Assembly (NCBI GenBank): GCA_963821935.1 | Contig: CAWGFM010000004.1 | Location: forward strand, 372,001 to 436,000 | Length of the DNA stretch: 64,000 nucleotides | From: JAOUEA01 sp963821935 | Lineage (GTDB): Bacteria > Actinomycetota > UBA4738 > HRBIN12 | Direction: 5' to 3' | Shown: piece by piece, positions 26,143 through 35,724 of the stretch | Position numbering within the stretch: position 1 is the first letter of the stretch | How the letters are laid out: each line of letters starts with the position of its first letter | Notes under the pieces: model-generated | What the model saw: only the letters and a program-made list of their open reading frames with translations | Database searches by the model: none | Told to the model about the DNA's origin: nothing | Position numbers and translations under genes: made by a program

Positions 26143-27544
26143 TCAGTGGCGTCCAGACCATGCGAAACCGGGTGGCGTTGGGTCACATGCACCTCTCGCC
26201 GCTAGACGCATCCTCTTGATCCTTGGTTGCGCTGCCGGAGTGTCGATCTTGTTGTTCGTTTCGAATGGATCGGTAGCGAGGTTGTAGAACTCCGCGCCCC
26301 CGTCGCCGTAGCGGATGTAGACGCGATCCCTCTGACGCCAGCCACAGTAGGCCGGTCGATTCGACGTCGTGTCGCCTCCTCTGGTCGCTTCGAGCACGAA
26401 ACCCGATCTTGTCGAGGCGTCGAGCAGAGACTGCCCAGCAAGGCCGGGGAAGGACAGACCCGTCACGTCCTCGATGGTTGAGGCGATGTCGACGTTGAGC
26501 GCCAGCCGTTCGTCGATCTCGCCCGCGGGCAAGACGCCGTCCATGCGAACGACCATCGGGATCCGGGTCGCAGCGTTGTAGGCGTGCCACTCGCCGACCG
26601 CCCGATGTTCGCCCCACAGGAAGCCGTTATCCGAAGCGAAGATGATTAGGGTGTTGGACAGGCGCCCCGTGTCGACGAGTGCACCATTCACCTTTCGGAT
26701 GAGATCGTCGATCGCGCCGAGCGCTTCACACGCGCGGCGGCGACGAAGGTCGATAGTGGTCACTTGTGCTTTGGTCAGCGCCGGGTAGCGAAGCCACCTC
26801 GGTGCGTTTCGTGGCAGAACGTTGAATGAAGGAGGCCGGTAGTCGCGGATCGTCGCACAACTCCCACCATCGCGCGGCGCAGGCGTATGTGGCCCGTGGA
26901 CAGCATTCGGCGTGATGTACGCGAACAGGGGCACCGCAGGGTCCGTCTTACGAATGAATGCGTCCGCCCCATCGGCGATGACATCGGTCGAGTAATCAGC
27001 GTCCGCACTCCCGCGATGCTCGGTTGAACCATCGGTCCGGACGAGGTCATATTCGAAGTAGCCGGGATGCTTGAACGCGAGCCAATGATCCCAGCCCGGA
27101 GGTATGTGGTCAGCAGGCGCGCTCTCGTAGCCGTTGAGGTACTTGCCGATAAGGCCGGTCTGGTAGCCCGCGGCATCGAGCCAGGTCGCGAGGTTCGATG
27201 CCTCACCACCGCTCTCCACGAACGCCCCCCACCCTCCGAAGGGCGGAAGGTTCGACCAGACGCCGGTCGAGTGGGGCGTACTGGCCGCGGAGCACCGAGG
27301 CGCGGGACGGGCAGCACAACGATGTCGGGACCATCGCGTTCGGATATCGGATTCCTCGGTCGACGAGGAGGTCTTGCAGTTGCGGCATGCGCCTGAGGGT
27401 GTCCCAGCGCTGGTCGTCCGTCAGGATGATGACGATGTTCGGTGGAGCAGCCTGCGCCTTCGCCGTGGTGCCTGCCTCGATCGACAGCACAAGGGTCAAC
27501 AGGGCCGTCGCGCTGAGGATGGTCTTCCCTCGCGGGTTGCTCAC
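26143..27544 (-). pseudogene. Secreted sulfatase, broken by a one-base frameshift
   Basis: Two frames together make one sulfatase. The first (from GTG 27544) has a signal peptide, the metal motif ILTDDQRWDTL and the formylglycine motif SLCCPSRAS with its C-x-P-x-R. It goes out of frame just after GQYA. The second continues with ESGGEASNLATWL, YQTGLIGKYLNGY and IIFASDNGFLWGEH to the stop at 26143. Deleting one base from the run of four Gs at 27273-27276 restores a continuous reading (QYAHSTGVWSNLPPFGGW) exactly as in N-acetylglucosamine-6-sulfatase-like enzymes. It is a pseudogene or a sequencing error; by homology it would cleave sulfate esters outside the cell. Confidence 0.88.
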
Positions 27545-27671
27545 CGCGTCAACTTAGCCTATGGAGGGGCGCATGCATGTACCTGTCGCCAGCCGGCCCC
27601 CCAACCGAGGAACAAGGGACGCCTGGACAGGGTTCGTGACACGCACGGCTGGATCCCGGCCTTTGGTGGAC

Positions 27672-29741
27672 TCATCGTTCGAGACGCTGGAGGAACCCAG
27701 CCTCATCGATCACCTCCACGCCGAGCGACTCCGCCTTCGCCAGCTTGGTGCCCGGATCGGTGCCTGCCACGACGAACGAGGTCTTCTTGGACACGCTGGA
27801 CGTGACGCGTGCCCCGGCCTGCTCGGCGCGCTCGATGGCTTCCTCGCGAGTGAGGGACTCCAACCCACCGGTGAGCACGATCGAGATCCCGTCCAGCTGC
27901 CGGGTCCGGGCTGGGGAGCCGTCGTCGCCGGGTCGCTCGTCGGCCAGGCGGATCCGGGCAGCACGGAGCTTGGCGATCAACGCCAGGTTGTCGGGGTCGT
28001 CGAACCACTCACGCACGGTGGCCGCGATCTCGGGTCCGATCTCGGGCACCTCGTCGATCTGGTCCTCGCTGGCGGCGACGAGTGCGTCGATCGATCCGAA
28101 CGCCCGCGCGAGCACCTGGGCGACGTGGTTGCCGACGTGGCGGATGTTGAGTCCCACCAGCAGGCGCCAGAGTGGCCGGTCCTTCGACGCCTCAACCTGC
28201 TCCAGCACGTTGGTGATGGATCGATCCTTGAACCCGGGGATCTGGGAGAGCTTGTCCGCGTCGAGTGCGTAGATGTCGGCGACGTCTTCGATCAGCCCCG
28301 CTTCGAACAGGCGCAACAGGGTCATGTAGCCCAGATGTTCGATGTCCAGCGCGCCGCGTCCCGCGAAGTGGAACAGCGCCTCGATGCCCTGCGATGGGCA
28401 CCCTCGCCGGTTGGGGCAGCGGAAGTCGGCCTCGCCCTCCTTGCGCACCAACGGTGTGCCGCAAGACGGACAGGTCTTGGGCATCGACCAGCGCCGGGCG
28501 CCCTTCTTGCGTTTGGACAGCACCGGCCCCACGATCTCGGGGATCACGTCGCCGGCCCTTCGAACGATGACCATGTCGCCCTTGCGCACGTCTTTGCGCC
28601 TGACCTCCTGCTCGTTGTGCAGGGTGGCATACGTGATCGTGACGCCCCCCACCTGGACCGGGTCCAGCACAGCGAACGGGGTGACCTTGCCCGTCCTGCC
28701 GGTGTGCACGTCGATGGACCGCAACAGGGCGGTGCGCTCCTCGGGCGGGAACTTGAACGCGATCGCCCACCGAGGCGCGTGGCTGGTCGTTCCCAACTCG
28801 CGTTGCAGATCGGTCTGGTCAACCTTGATGACGGTGCCGTCGATCTCCCAGTCCACCGAGTGGCGGTTGGCCTCCCAGTGGGTCAGGAATGCCTTGACCT
28901 GCTCGATGGAGGCGCGCACTTCGGTGGTCGGCGGCACGGGGAGCCCCGCCTGCTCGGCCCAGTCCAAGAACCCGGTGTGCGAGTCGAAGGTCACGCCATC
29001 GGCGGCGCCGAAGGAATGGATCCAGAGACGCAACGGCCGAGTCGCGGTCACCTTCGGATCCTTCTGTCGCAAGGACCCTGCGGCAGCGTTGCGAGGATTG
29101 GCGAACGGTCGCTGCCCGGCTTCGGTGAGGCGACGGTTCAACTCCTCGAAGTCGCGCACGGGGAAGTAGATCTCGCCTCGGACCTCGATCACGGCCGGCG
29201 GATCGTCCACGCTGAGGGTGCGCGGGATGCCCTTCACGGTGCGGACGTTGGCGGTGATCTCCTCGCCGACTCGCCCATCACCCCGGGTCGCAGCCTTGAC
29301 GAGGCGGCCACGCTCATACGTGAGCGCACAGGCGACGCCGTCGATCTTGAGCTCGCACGCGAACCGGGCCCCATCCCCGGCCCCGCGCTCGACCCGCTGG
29401 GCCCACAGATCGAGCTCCCCTTCGCTGAACGCGTTGTCCAGCGACAGCATCGGCGCTCGGTGGATCACCGGCGTGAACAACGCGCCCGGAGCACCACCCA
29501 CCGTCTGCGTCGGCGAATCCTCCATCGCCAGCTCAGGGAATCGATCCTCGAGCTCGCGGAGCTCACGCATGAGACCGTCGTATTCGACGTCTGCGACCTC
29601 GGGATCATCGAGCATGTGGTAGCGGTACCGGTGGTGCTCGATCTCGGAGCGCAGCTCTTCGACCCTGCGCTTGGCCTCGGCGCGGTCGCGCTGCTCACCG
29701 TCGCCGGTCGTCGGCACGCTGGTGGAGCGCTTGGGGCTCAC
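27672..29741 (-). CDS. ligA: NAD-dependent DNA ligase
   Basis: Seals nicks in replication and repair using NAD+. 689 residues from GTG 29741, close to the family norm. Order: Ia domain (YHMLDDPEVADVEYDGLM), adenylation domain with the catalytic Lys in CELKIDGVAC, OB fold, four-Cys zinc finger (CPSCGTPL...CPNRRGCPSQ), HhH repeats, and a C-terminal BRCT domain (LDGISIVLTGGLESLTREEA). The start overlaps the stop of the UPF0280 gene by 4 bp (GTGA), so the two are translationally coupled. Confidence 0.97.
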   Translation of the reverse strand: MSPKRSTSVPTTGDGEQRDRAEAKRRVEELRSEIEHHRYRYHMLDDPEVADVEYDGLMRELRELEDRFPELAMEDSPTQTVGGAPGALFTPVIHRAPMLSLDNAFSEGELDLWAQRVERGAGDGARFACELKIDGVACALTYERGRLVKAATRGDGRVGEEITANVRTVKGIPRTLSVDDPPAVIEVRGEIYFPVRDFEELNRRLTEAGQRPFANPRNAAAGSLRQKDPKVTATRPLRLWIHSFGAADGVTFDSHTGFLDWAEQAGLPVPPTTEVRASIEQVKAFLTHWEANRHSVDWEIDGTVIKVDQTDLQRELGTTSHAPRWAIAFKFPPEERTALLRSIDVHTGRTGKVTPFAVLDPVQVGGVTITYATLHNEQEVRRKDVRKGDMVIVRRAGDVIPEIVGPVLSKRKKGARRWSMPKTCPSCGTPLVRKEGEADFRCPNRRGCPSQGIEALFHFAGRGALDIEHLGYMTLLRLFEAGLIEDVADIYALDADKLSQIPGFKDRSITNVLEQVEASKDRPLWRLLVGLNIRHVGNHVAQVLARAFGSIDALVAASEDQIDEVPEIGPEIAATVREWFDDPDNLALIAKLRAARIRLADERPGDDGSPARTRQLDGISIVLTGGLESLTREEAIERAEQAGARVTSSVSKKTSFVVAGTDPGTKLAKAESLGVEVIDEAGFLQRLER

Positions 29742-30427
29742 CCGGCGAACTCCACCGCGCCGGCGACGCCGATCTGCTCTCCGACCACCACGACCCCGCC
29801 AACCACGAGCGGCACCGACAGCAGGTACTTCAGCCCGGATCGCAGACCATCGTCCTTGCCCAGCATGGCCTGGACGCCGGCAGCTGCGGCGTCGGCGAGC
29901 ATGCACGTGTCGGCGATGACGGCGAGCCCGTCCGGCCCCCCGCCCCCGCGCCCGCGCCCCAACGTGGTCGATACGCCCACGCCGCGCGCGGCGGCGGCGA
30001 TGGTGACCGTGAGCGGCTCGCCGCCACGCCGCTTGACGCCCAGCTTCATGCGTTTGCGGGAACGGATGAAGTAGTCACCGTCGCAAGCCACCGTGACCTC
30101 GTTGAGCTGTTCGGCGAGGAACCGTCCGACCTGGTCGACGACGGCGCCGCGGAACGTGAACATGGGGCCCACCCCGGCGCTCGTGGCCGCCGACGCCATC
30201 TCCTTGACGATGTCTGGTGCGTCGGCGGTGATGCGGTCGAGTGGCCGCTTGGACTCACGGAACGCTGGGTAGCGCAGGGCGTACGACTGCAGCTGTTCCC
30301 AGAAGCTGAGGGCCGCGGCGCGCGATTCCTCGGCGTAGTCCTCCGGCGCGTTGATGCGCAGCACCAGGTCTTGGACCTGGATCTCGAAGCTCTTGGCACG
30401 CCGACGCAGCAGCTTCACGGGCACCAT
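29738..30427 (-). CDS. UPF0280 / ApbE-like family protein
   Basis: 229 residues. The central part GPMFTFRGAVVDQVGRFLAEQLNEVTVACDGDYFIRS and the later VIADTCMLADAAAAGVQAMLG fit the UPF0280 family, a branch of the ApbE (FAD:protein FMN transferase) fold whose function is unknown. A Gly-rich insertion (LGRGRGGGGPDG) lies in between. It is coupled to ligA by overlap. No signal peptide, so likely cytoplasmic. The family call is from remembered pattern. Confidence 0.72.
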   Translation of the reverse strand: MVPVKLLRRRAKSFEIQVQDLVLRINAPEDYAEESRAAALSFWEQLQSYALRYPAFRESKRPLDRITADAPDIVKEMASAATSAGVGPMFTFRGAVVDQVGRFLAEQLNEVTVACDGDYFIRSRKRMKLGVKRRGGEPLTVTIAAAARGVGVSTTLGRGRGGGGPDGLAVIADTCMLADAAAAGVQAMLGKDDGLRSGLKYLLSVPLVVGGVVVVGEQIGVAGAVEFAG

Positions 30428-30473
30428 GGTAGTCGTCGCTCACGACGCGCCGGAGGCCGGTTGGCGACCCGGA

Positions 30474-31559
30474 TCAGCGCACGGACTCGACGATCCTGCC
30501 GCCTCCCAGGAGCTCCTCGCCGCGGTAGACCACGACGCTCTGCCCGGGCGCCACCGCTCGCTGGGCCTCATCGAAGGTCACCCTCATCGTCTCGCCGAGT
30601 GGCGTCACGATCGCGGGTAGGTCCTCGCCCCGGTAGCGGATCCTCGCGAGTCCTCGGAACGGCTCGACGGACGGCGGCCCGCCGGCCACCCACGACACGC
30701 GATCGGCGACCAGCCCTCGCCGCGCGAGCAGCTCCTGCGGGCCCACCACGATGCGATTGGCTGGTGCATCGACCTCCACGACGTAGGCGGGAGCGCCGAG
30801 CGCAACACCCAGCCCGCGACGCTGGCCCACGGTGAAGGCGAACGTACCGTCGTGTTCGCCCAGGATCGTGCCGTCGGGGTCGACCACACGACCGCCCGCG
30901 TGGATCAGGGATGGAGCCTGCGACCGGACGAACCCTCCCGCGTCGCCACTCGGCGCGAAGCACAGCTCCTGAGAATCGGGCTTGGACGCCACCGGAAGGC
31001 CGAATCGTTCTGCATGCTCGCGTGTCGCGGCCTTCGGCATCGAGCCCACGGGGAACAGCGACCGGCGGAGCTGCGGCTGGCCCAGCATGTGCAGCATGTA
31101 GCTCTGGTCCTTCGACGGATCGGCTCCTCGCAGCAAACGCACCTGCCCATCCGAGCTCACGTCGCGCCGGACGTAGTGCCCGGTGGCAACGAAATCCACG
31201 CCCAGCTCGTCGGCCCGGCGGAGGAAGGAACCGAACTTGATCTCGCCGTTGCAGCGCGCGCACGGGTTGGGGGTGCGGCCCATCTCGAGCTCCTCCACGA
31301 AGTCGCCGATCACCGTGTCCGCGAACTCGCTCGAGAGATCCACGATCTCGAACCCGAAGCCGGCGATCCGAGCGACCTCGGAGGCGTCGGCTCGCGCCGA
31401 GGGGCCACAGCAGCCGTGTTCCACGCCCCCAAGGTGGACCAGGTTCATGTGCGAACCGAGGACCTCATAGCCCTGCTCGAGGAGCAGGCACGCCGCAACG
31501 GACGAGTCTACCCCGCCCGACATCGCGACCAGCACCGATCCACGCGTTCCCATCGGCAT
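30474..31559 (-). CDS. mnmA: tRNA-specific 2-thiouridylase
   Basis: Thiolates U34 of tRNA for Lys, Glu and Gln, using ATP and persulfide sulfur. About 360 residues. The PP-loop SGGVDSSVAACLL is at the N-terminus, the first catalytic Cys in NPCARCNGEIKF, the second in SQELCFAP, with the FTVGQRRGLGVA block between central and C-terminal domains. Two near ATGs (31559, 31553) could start it; neither has a strong Shine-Dalgarno site. It is divergent from pabB with about 19 bp between starts, so the promoters must overlap or be leaderless. Confidence 0.95.
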   Translation of the reverse strand: MPMGTRGSVLVAMSGGVDSSVAACLLLEQGYEVLGSHMNLVHLGGVEHGCCGPSARADASEVARIAGFGFEIVDLSSEFADTVIGDFVEELEMGRTPNPCARCNGEIKFGSFLRRADELGVDFVATGHYVRRDVSSDGQVRLLRGADPSKDQSYMLHMLGQPQLRRSLFPVGSMPKAATREHAERFGLPVASKPDSQELCFAPSGDAGGFVRSQAPSLIHAGGRVVDPDGTILGEHDGTFAFTVGQRRGLGVALGAPAYVVEVDAPANRIVVGPQELLARRGLVADRVSWVAGGPPSVEPFRGLARIRYRGEDLPAIVTPLGETMRVTFDEAQRAVAPGQSVVVYRGEELLGGGRIVESVR

Positions 31560-31578
31560 CGAGCGTATCGTTCCCGGC

Positions 31579-33360
31579 GTGATCGAGGCGCGATTCGACG
31601 ATCTGACCCGCAACGGAACCTCGTTCCGGCTGGTGGAGCCCGTCGGCGTGTTCGAGGCCACGCGGGCCGACGAGGTTGCCGGCGTGTTGGACGCCGCCGA
31701 AGGGGCCGTGAGCCGAGGCCTGTGGGTCGCGGGCTTCGTGGCCTACGAAGCCGCTCCCGGCTTCGATCCGGCGCTCCAGGTCCGCGAGCGCGCCGCGGGG
31801 GATCCGTTCGGGCGGCTCCCACTCGCGTGGTTCGCGATGTTCGAACGGCGGGAGGAGACCGCCTTGCCCGAACCGCAGTCAGACCCCGAACCGACCCGGC
31901 CCGGCTCCTGGCGTCCATCGGTTGGCCGGAACGACTACGACCGTGCCATCGCGGCGATCCACGAACGCATCGCGGCGGGTGATACCTATCAGGTGAACCA
32001 CACCCTTCGTCTCCGCTCGCAGGTCCAAGGCGACGATCGAGGCCTGTACCGGGATCTGTGTTTCGCCCAGCGCGGTGCGTACGCCGGCTACCTGAACCTG
32101 GGTCGCTACCGCGTGCTCTCGGCGTCCCCCGAGCTGTTCTTCCACCGGGACGGCGACATCCTGACCACACGTCCGATGAAGGGGACGGCCCCCAGGGGCC
32201 GGTGGCCCGAAGAGGACGAAGCCATCGCAGACGCGCTCCGCGGATCGGTGAAGGATCGGGCCGAGAACGCCATGATCGTCGACCTGCTCCGCAACGACCT
32301 GGGACGGGTCGCCCGGCCCGGCTCGGTCGCCTGGAGCGACGTGTTCGACCTGGAGCGCTACGAGACGGTGTGGCAGCTGACATCGACGGTGTCGGCCGAG
32401 GTCCGGCCCGGCGTCGGGCTCACCGACGCGTTCCGAGGGCTGTTCCCGTGCGGTTCCGTCACCGGCGCGCCCAAGGTGGAGACGATGCAGATCATCGCGC
32501 AGCTGGAAGATTCGCCGCGCGGGGTGTATTGCGGCGCGGTGGGCTACCTGGCACCGGAGGGATCGGGCGCGCCGGCGGCTCGGTTCAACGTGGCGATCCG
32601 CACCGTGGTCGTCGACGCAGAGACCGGGGCCGCCGAGTACGGCGTGGGCGGCGGCATCACGTGGGACTCACGCGCCGGCACCGAGTACGAGGAGGTGGTC
32701 GCCAAGGCCAAGGTGTTGACGGCCCGCCGGCCACGGTTCGACCTGGTCGAGACGATCCGGTTCGATCCCCGCCAGGGCGGGTTCGTCCATCTCGATCTGC
32801 ACATCGCCAGGTTGTCGGGGTCTGCCGGCTACTTCGGGTTCGCATTCGACGAGCGGATGGTGCGCGAGGCACTCTCGCGAGCCACCGCCGATCTCGGGGA
32901 CCGGCCGGCGCGCGTGAGGGTGAGCCTGGATCGCAAAGGCATCCCGACGGTGGGCATCGGCCCGCTGCCTCCCGCGAGCGCCCCCGTTCGCGTGGCACTC
33001 GACGTGGACGCTCCGGTCGACCCCGCCGATCCCATGCTGTTCCACAAGACCACGCTCCGGCGCCGTTATGAGGAAGCCTCAGCCCGCCATCCGGATGCCG
33101 ACGAGGTGCTCATGACCAACATCCGGGGGGAGCTCACCGAATCGACGATCGCCAACGTCGCGGTGCTCCGGGACGGGACGTGGCTCACACCGCCCCTGGA
33201 TTGCGGCCTGCTTCCCGGGGTGGGACGCGAGGTGGCGCTGGCGGAGGGCGACCTGCGCGAAGAGGTGATCCGGGTCGAGGATCTGGACACCGTGGAGGCG
33301 CTGGAACTGGTCAGCGCCGTCCGGGGACGACGGCGGGTCGAGCTGATGCAGCCAGGCTGA
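31579..33360 (+). CDS. pabB: Aminodeoxychorismate synthase component I fused to 4-amino-4-deoxychorismate lyase
   Basis: 593 residues from GTG 31579, making two steps of p-aminobenzoate synthesis for folate. Residues 1-375 are PabB (chorismate-binding), with GDTYQVNHTLRL, RPMKGTAPRG, VDLLRNDLGRVA and PCGSVTGAPKVETM. The rest is a PLP fold IV lyase (PabC) with the PLP Lys in LFHKTTLRRRYEEA and the block ELTESTIANVAV. Such PabB-PabC fusions are known. No glutaminase (PabA) gene lies near; ammonia must come from one elsewhere. It converges with a small zinc protein. Confidence 0.93.
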   Translation: MIEARFDDLTRNGTSFRLVEPVGVFEATRADEVAGVLDAAEGAVSRGLWVAGFVAYEAAPGFDPALQVRERAAGDPFGRLPLAWFAMFERREETALPEPQSDPEPTRPGSWRPSVGRNDYDRAIAAIHERIAAGDTYQVNHTLRLRSQVQGDDRGLYRDLCFAQRGAYAGYLNLGRYRVLSASPELFFHRDGDILTTRPMKGTAPRGRWPEEDEAIADALRGSVKDRAENAMIVDLLRNDLGRVARPGSVAWSDVFDLERYETVWQLTSTVSAEVRPGVGLTDAFRGLFPCGSVTGAPKVETMQIIAQLEDSPRGVYCGAVGYLAPEGSGAPAARFNVAIRTVVVDAETGAAEYGVGGGITWDSRAGTEYEEVVAKAKVLTARRPRFDLVETIRFDPRQGGFVHLDLHIARLSGSAGYFGFAFDERMVREALSRATADLGDRPARVRVSLDRKGIPTVGIGPLPPASAPVRVALDVDAPVDPADPMLFHKTTLRRRYEEASARHPDADEVLMTNIRGELTESTIANVAVLRDGTWLTPPLDCGLLPGVGREVALAEGDLREEVIRVEDLDTVEALELVSAVRGRRRVELMQPG

Positions 33361-33368
33361 GGCTCGCG

Positions 33369-33545
33369 TCAGTCGGGGTCGGGCACCCGGTCCTGAGGGA
33401 ACACGAACGGCTTCACCGTGCGCTCATCCAGCGGGCAGGCGCACAGCGGGCAGCGGGGCGGTTCCTCGTAGACGAGCACGGTGCGCTCGCAGTACGGGCA
33501 CGCGCCTTCGCGCATCGCGGGAGGTTCGGCGGTCTCGTTCGTCAT
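33369..33545 (-). CDS. Small zinc-ribbon protein, 58 residues, unknown
   Basis: Start ATG 33545. It contains CPYCERTVLVYEEPPRCPLCACPLDE, two CxxC pairs about 16 apart, a classic rubredoxin-like or zinc-ribbon knuckle. The rest is short and Pro/Asp rich. No partner is clear; the stop lies 8 bp from the stop of pabB on the other strand. Function unknown. A longer in-frame start at 33578 exists but adds only a low-complexity stretch. Confidence 0.6.
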   Translation of the reverse strand: MTNETAEPPAMREGACPYCERTVLVYEEPPRCPLCACPLDERTVKPFVFPQDRVPDPD

Positions 33546-33623
33546 CGGTGGGTCGCGCTCGGGGGGAGCGGTCACCACCTGCTTCGGCAGACCCCCGACC
33601 TACCTTGAATCAGGGAGGCGGGG

Positions 33624-33836
33624 TCAGGCGGCCTGGCTGCGGCTCTTGCGCTTGCCTCGTGGGACGTAAGCGTGGACGGGCTCGTGCTGCCAGCAGTACT
33701 GCCACTTGTTGTACCTGGAGAGCTTGGTCTCACACGTCGGCTCGGCGCAGATCCTGCCGGTCGTGTACTGCTTGTTCGGCCGCGGGAGCGGTCGCACGGA
33801 TGCGCCCCGGTACCTCTCCTCTGACACGTCGCTCAC
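33624..33836 (-). CDS. Small Cys/His protein, about 70 residues, unknown
   Basis: Contains ICAEPTCETKLSRYNKWQYCWQHEP, a C-x4-C ... C-x2-H arrangement that could bind zinc, then a basic tail (RGKRKSRSQ). The middle (RPNKQYTTGRICAEP) has the look of a conserved protein, not noise. Two GTG starts are possible, 33836 and 33827; AGGAT lies about 9 nt before the second, which I favour. I recognise it as a type seen in actinobacteria but know no function. The 140 bp upstream show nothing clear. Confidence 0.6.
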   Translation of the reverse strand: MSDVSEERYRGASVRPLPRPNKQYTTGRICAEPTCETKLSRYNKWQYCWQHEPVHAYVPRGKRKSRSQAA

Positions 33837-33976
33837 ATCCTTTCGCCGGACCCGCTTCGGGCTGGATGGCTGGGTCCGTCTGCACGTATTTCGAACGACC
33901 GCGGTCGCCGGTTCATTCCGATGTGCGGGCGGGCGCTCACAGCGTGCATAGGTCCGGGATGGGGCGCACCCGTCGG

Positions 33977-34753
33977 TCAGGAGGATGTCCCGAACCGTGG
34001 CGGGCGCTTCTCCACGAACGCCCGCATGCCTTCCCGCTGGTCGTGTCCCCCGAACAGGGCCAGGAACAGGGCGCGTTCGTCCGCGATCCCGGCCGGGCCG
34101 GCATGGGTCGTCGCAGCCGCGATCGCGGCCTTGGCGGCAGCCAGCGCGGCTGCCGGCCCGTCGGCGAACGCTCGCGCGTCCTCGACCGCCGTCGCGAACA
34201 GTTCATCGGCGGGCGCGGAGCGCACCGCGAGACCCCACGACACCGCCTCCTGCGCGTCGATCTGGCGGCCCGTGAAGACGAGCTCAGCGGCGCGACCAGG
34301 CCCGAGGAGCCGTGTCAGACGCTGCGTGCCACCCGCCCCGGGGATCACACCGAGCCTGATCTCGGGTTGGCCCATGTGGGCGTCGTCCGCGACCAGACGA
34401 AGATCGGCCGCGAGCGCGAGCTCCATGCCCCCGCCCAGGGCGTACCCGTTCACGGCCGCGATCGAGACCTTCGGCGCCGCCTCGAGCAGGTCGCACGCGG
34501 CACCGAGGGCCTCGACGCTGGGCCCGACCTCGTCCGGACCCCATTCGGCCATAGCCTTGATGTCGGCGCCCGCGGCGAAGATCGAGGGACCTCCCCACAC
34601 CACCAAGGCTCCGACGTCGTCGCGCTCGATCCCCTCGACGATCGCGGCCTGCAGATCCAACCCCATCTGCAGGTCGATGGCGTTCGCGGGTGGGCGATCC
34701 AGCCTGACGACCCCGACCCCGTCGTCGACCTCGAGTCGTGCGAGCGGATCCAT
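33977..34753 (-). CDS. Enoyl-CoA hydratase/isomerase family protein
   Basis: 258 residues, crotonase fold. Oxyanion-hole blocks IFAAGADIKAMAEW and VNGYALGGGMELALAADLRLV are intact, and LGVIPGAGGTQRLTRLLG has a Glu-containing helix before it (GQPEIRLG). By family it hydrates trans-2-enoyl-CoA or does a related step of fatty acid breakdown. It starts 9 bp behind an NmrA-like gene, so the two are probably one transcript. The exact substrate is not readable. Confidence 0.92.
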   Translation of the reverse strand: MDPLARLEVDDGVGVVRLDRPPANAIDLQMGLDLQAAIVEGIERDDVGALVVWGGPSIFAAGADIKAMAEWGPDEVGPSVEALGAACDLLEAAPKVSIAAVNGYALGGGMELALAADLRLVADDAHMGQPEIRLGVIPGAGGTQRLTRLLGPGRAAELVFTGRQIDAQEAVSWGLAVRSAPADELFATAVEDARAFADGPAAALAAAKAAIAAATTHAGPAGIADERALFLALFGGHDQREGMRAFVEKRPPRFGTSS

Positions 34754-34762
34754 CGCTCGATG

Positions 34763-35659
34763 CTACCGGGCGCCTCCCGCGGCCGCATCGGCCACGGCCG
34801 CCAGGGTCGTTCGGACCGACTCGGCGATCGGGGTGCGCGGAACCTCGAACGCCATCTGGGCAGGTGCCGCGTCCGATCGGCAGGGGGCTGCGAACCTGCT
34901 GACGGTTTCCCGGGAAACCGGCACGCCGAGCAGATCCTCGAGCGCAGCCTGCGCGATCGGTCCCTCAACGTGGCGGGGAGACGGGGCATCGCTTCCGGCG
35001 AGCAGACCCACGAGATCATCGGCGGTCACCACGTCGGGTCCCTCCAGGGCCCACGTCCCAGCCAGGGCTCCTTCACGATCGTCGGCGGCGGCCAGCACGG
35101 CGGCCAGATCCTCGATCGCCACCGGGGCGATCGGTTGCGATCCCTCGCCCACGACGACGGGGGGCGAGGACGCCGCACCGGCCACGACCGCGGTGAACCA
35201 CAGGCTTCCCGCACCGACCACATGGGTGCTGCGGATCACGGCATGGTCGAGGCCACAGGTGGTGACCGCTTCCTCGGCCAGGCCTCGCGCGCGAAGATAG
35301 GGATCGTCCGACCGTGGCGAGGCGTCCGGGACCGAGACCAGGACGAGGCGTCGGACGCCGGCTTCCTTCGCGGCCGCGATGGCTCGCAGCACCGAGCCGT
35401 GATTCGCATCCCAGAGCGATCCCTCATCCGGTTGGTTGGGCCCACCCACCAGGTGGATGATCGTGAACACGCCTCGGAGGACCTCGGTGAGTTCGCTGAC
35501 CTCGTCAAGGCGGCCGATGGCGACCTTGGCACCGAGACGTCGCAGCGGCTCGGCTTCGTCGGGGCGGCGGATCGCGGCTCGAACCTCGTCCTTGCGAACC
35601 AGCAACGGGACGAGGGCCCGGCCAACCGGACCCGATGCCCCCGTCACCATCACCGTCAT
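34763..35659 (-). CDS. NmrA/atypical SDR-family NAD(P)-binding protein
   Basis: 298 residues. The N-terminus MTVMVTGASGPVGRALVPLLV has the TGxxGxxG nucleotide motif of atypical short-chain dehydrogenases. RDDPYLRARGLAEEA-like text and IRSTHVVGAGSLWFTAVV agree with the NmrA/NAD(P)H-binding group. The usual YxxxK catalytic pair is not evident, so it may sense nucleotides or have lost activity. It is divergent from the APH-type gene and upstream of the enoyl-CoA hydratase. Confidence 0.8.
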   Translation of the reverse strand: MTVMVTGASGPVGRALVPLLVRKDEVRAAIRRPDEAEPLRRLGAKVAIGRLDEVSELTEVLRGVFTIIHLVGGPNQPDEGSLWDANHGSVLRAIAAAKEAGVRRLVLVSVPDASPRSDDPYLRARGLAEEAVTTCGLDHAVIRSTHVVGAGSLWFTAVVAGAASSPPVVVGEGSQPIAPVAIEDLAAVLAAADDREGALAGTWALEGPDVVTADDLVGLLAGSDAPSPRHVEGPIAQAALEDLLGVPVSRETVSRFAAPCRSDAAPAQMAFEVPRTPIAESVRTTLAAVADAAAGGAR

Positions 35660-35724
35660 GGCCCGATGCTACCGAGGCGACCGTCTCGTCCAGGGCGCTG
35701 CACAGCCGGATAGGCTCGCTCGGC

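Noticed and set aside
27561..30074. An 837-codon plus-strand frame across ligA
   Set aside because: Antisense to ligA, which has all ligase motifs; the frame is a GC-bias artefact.
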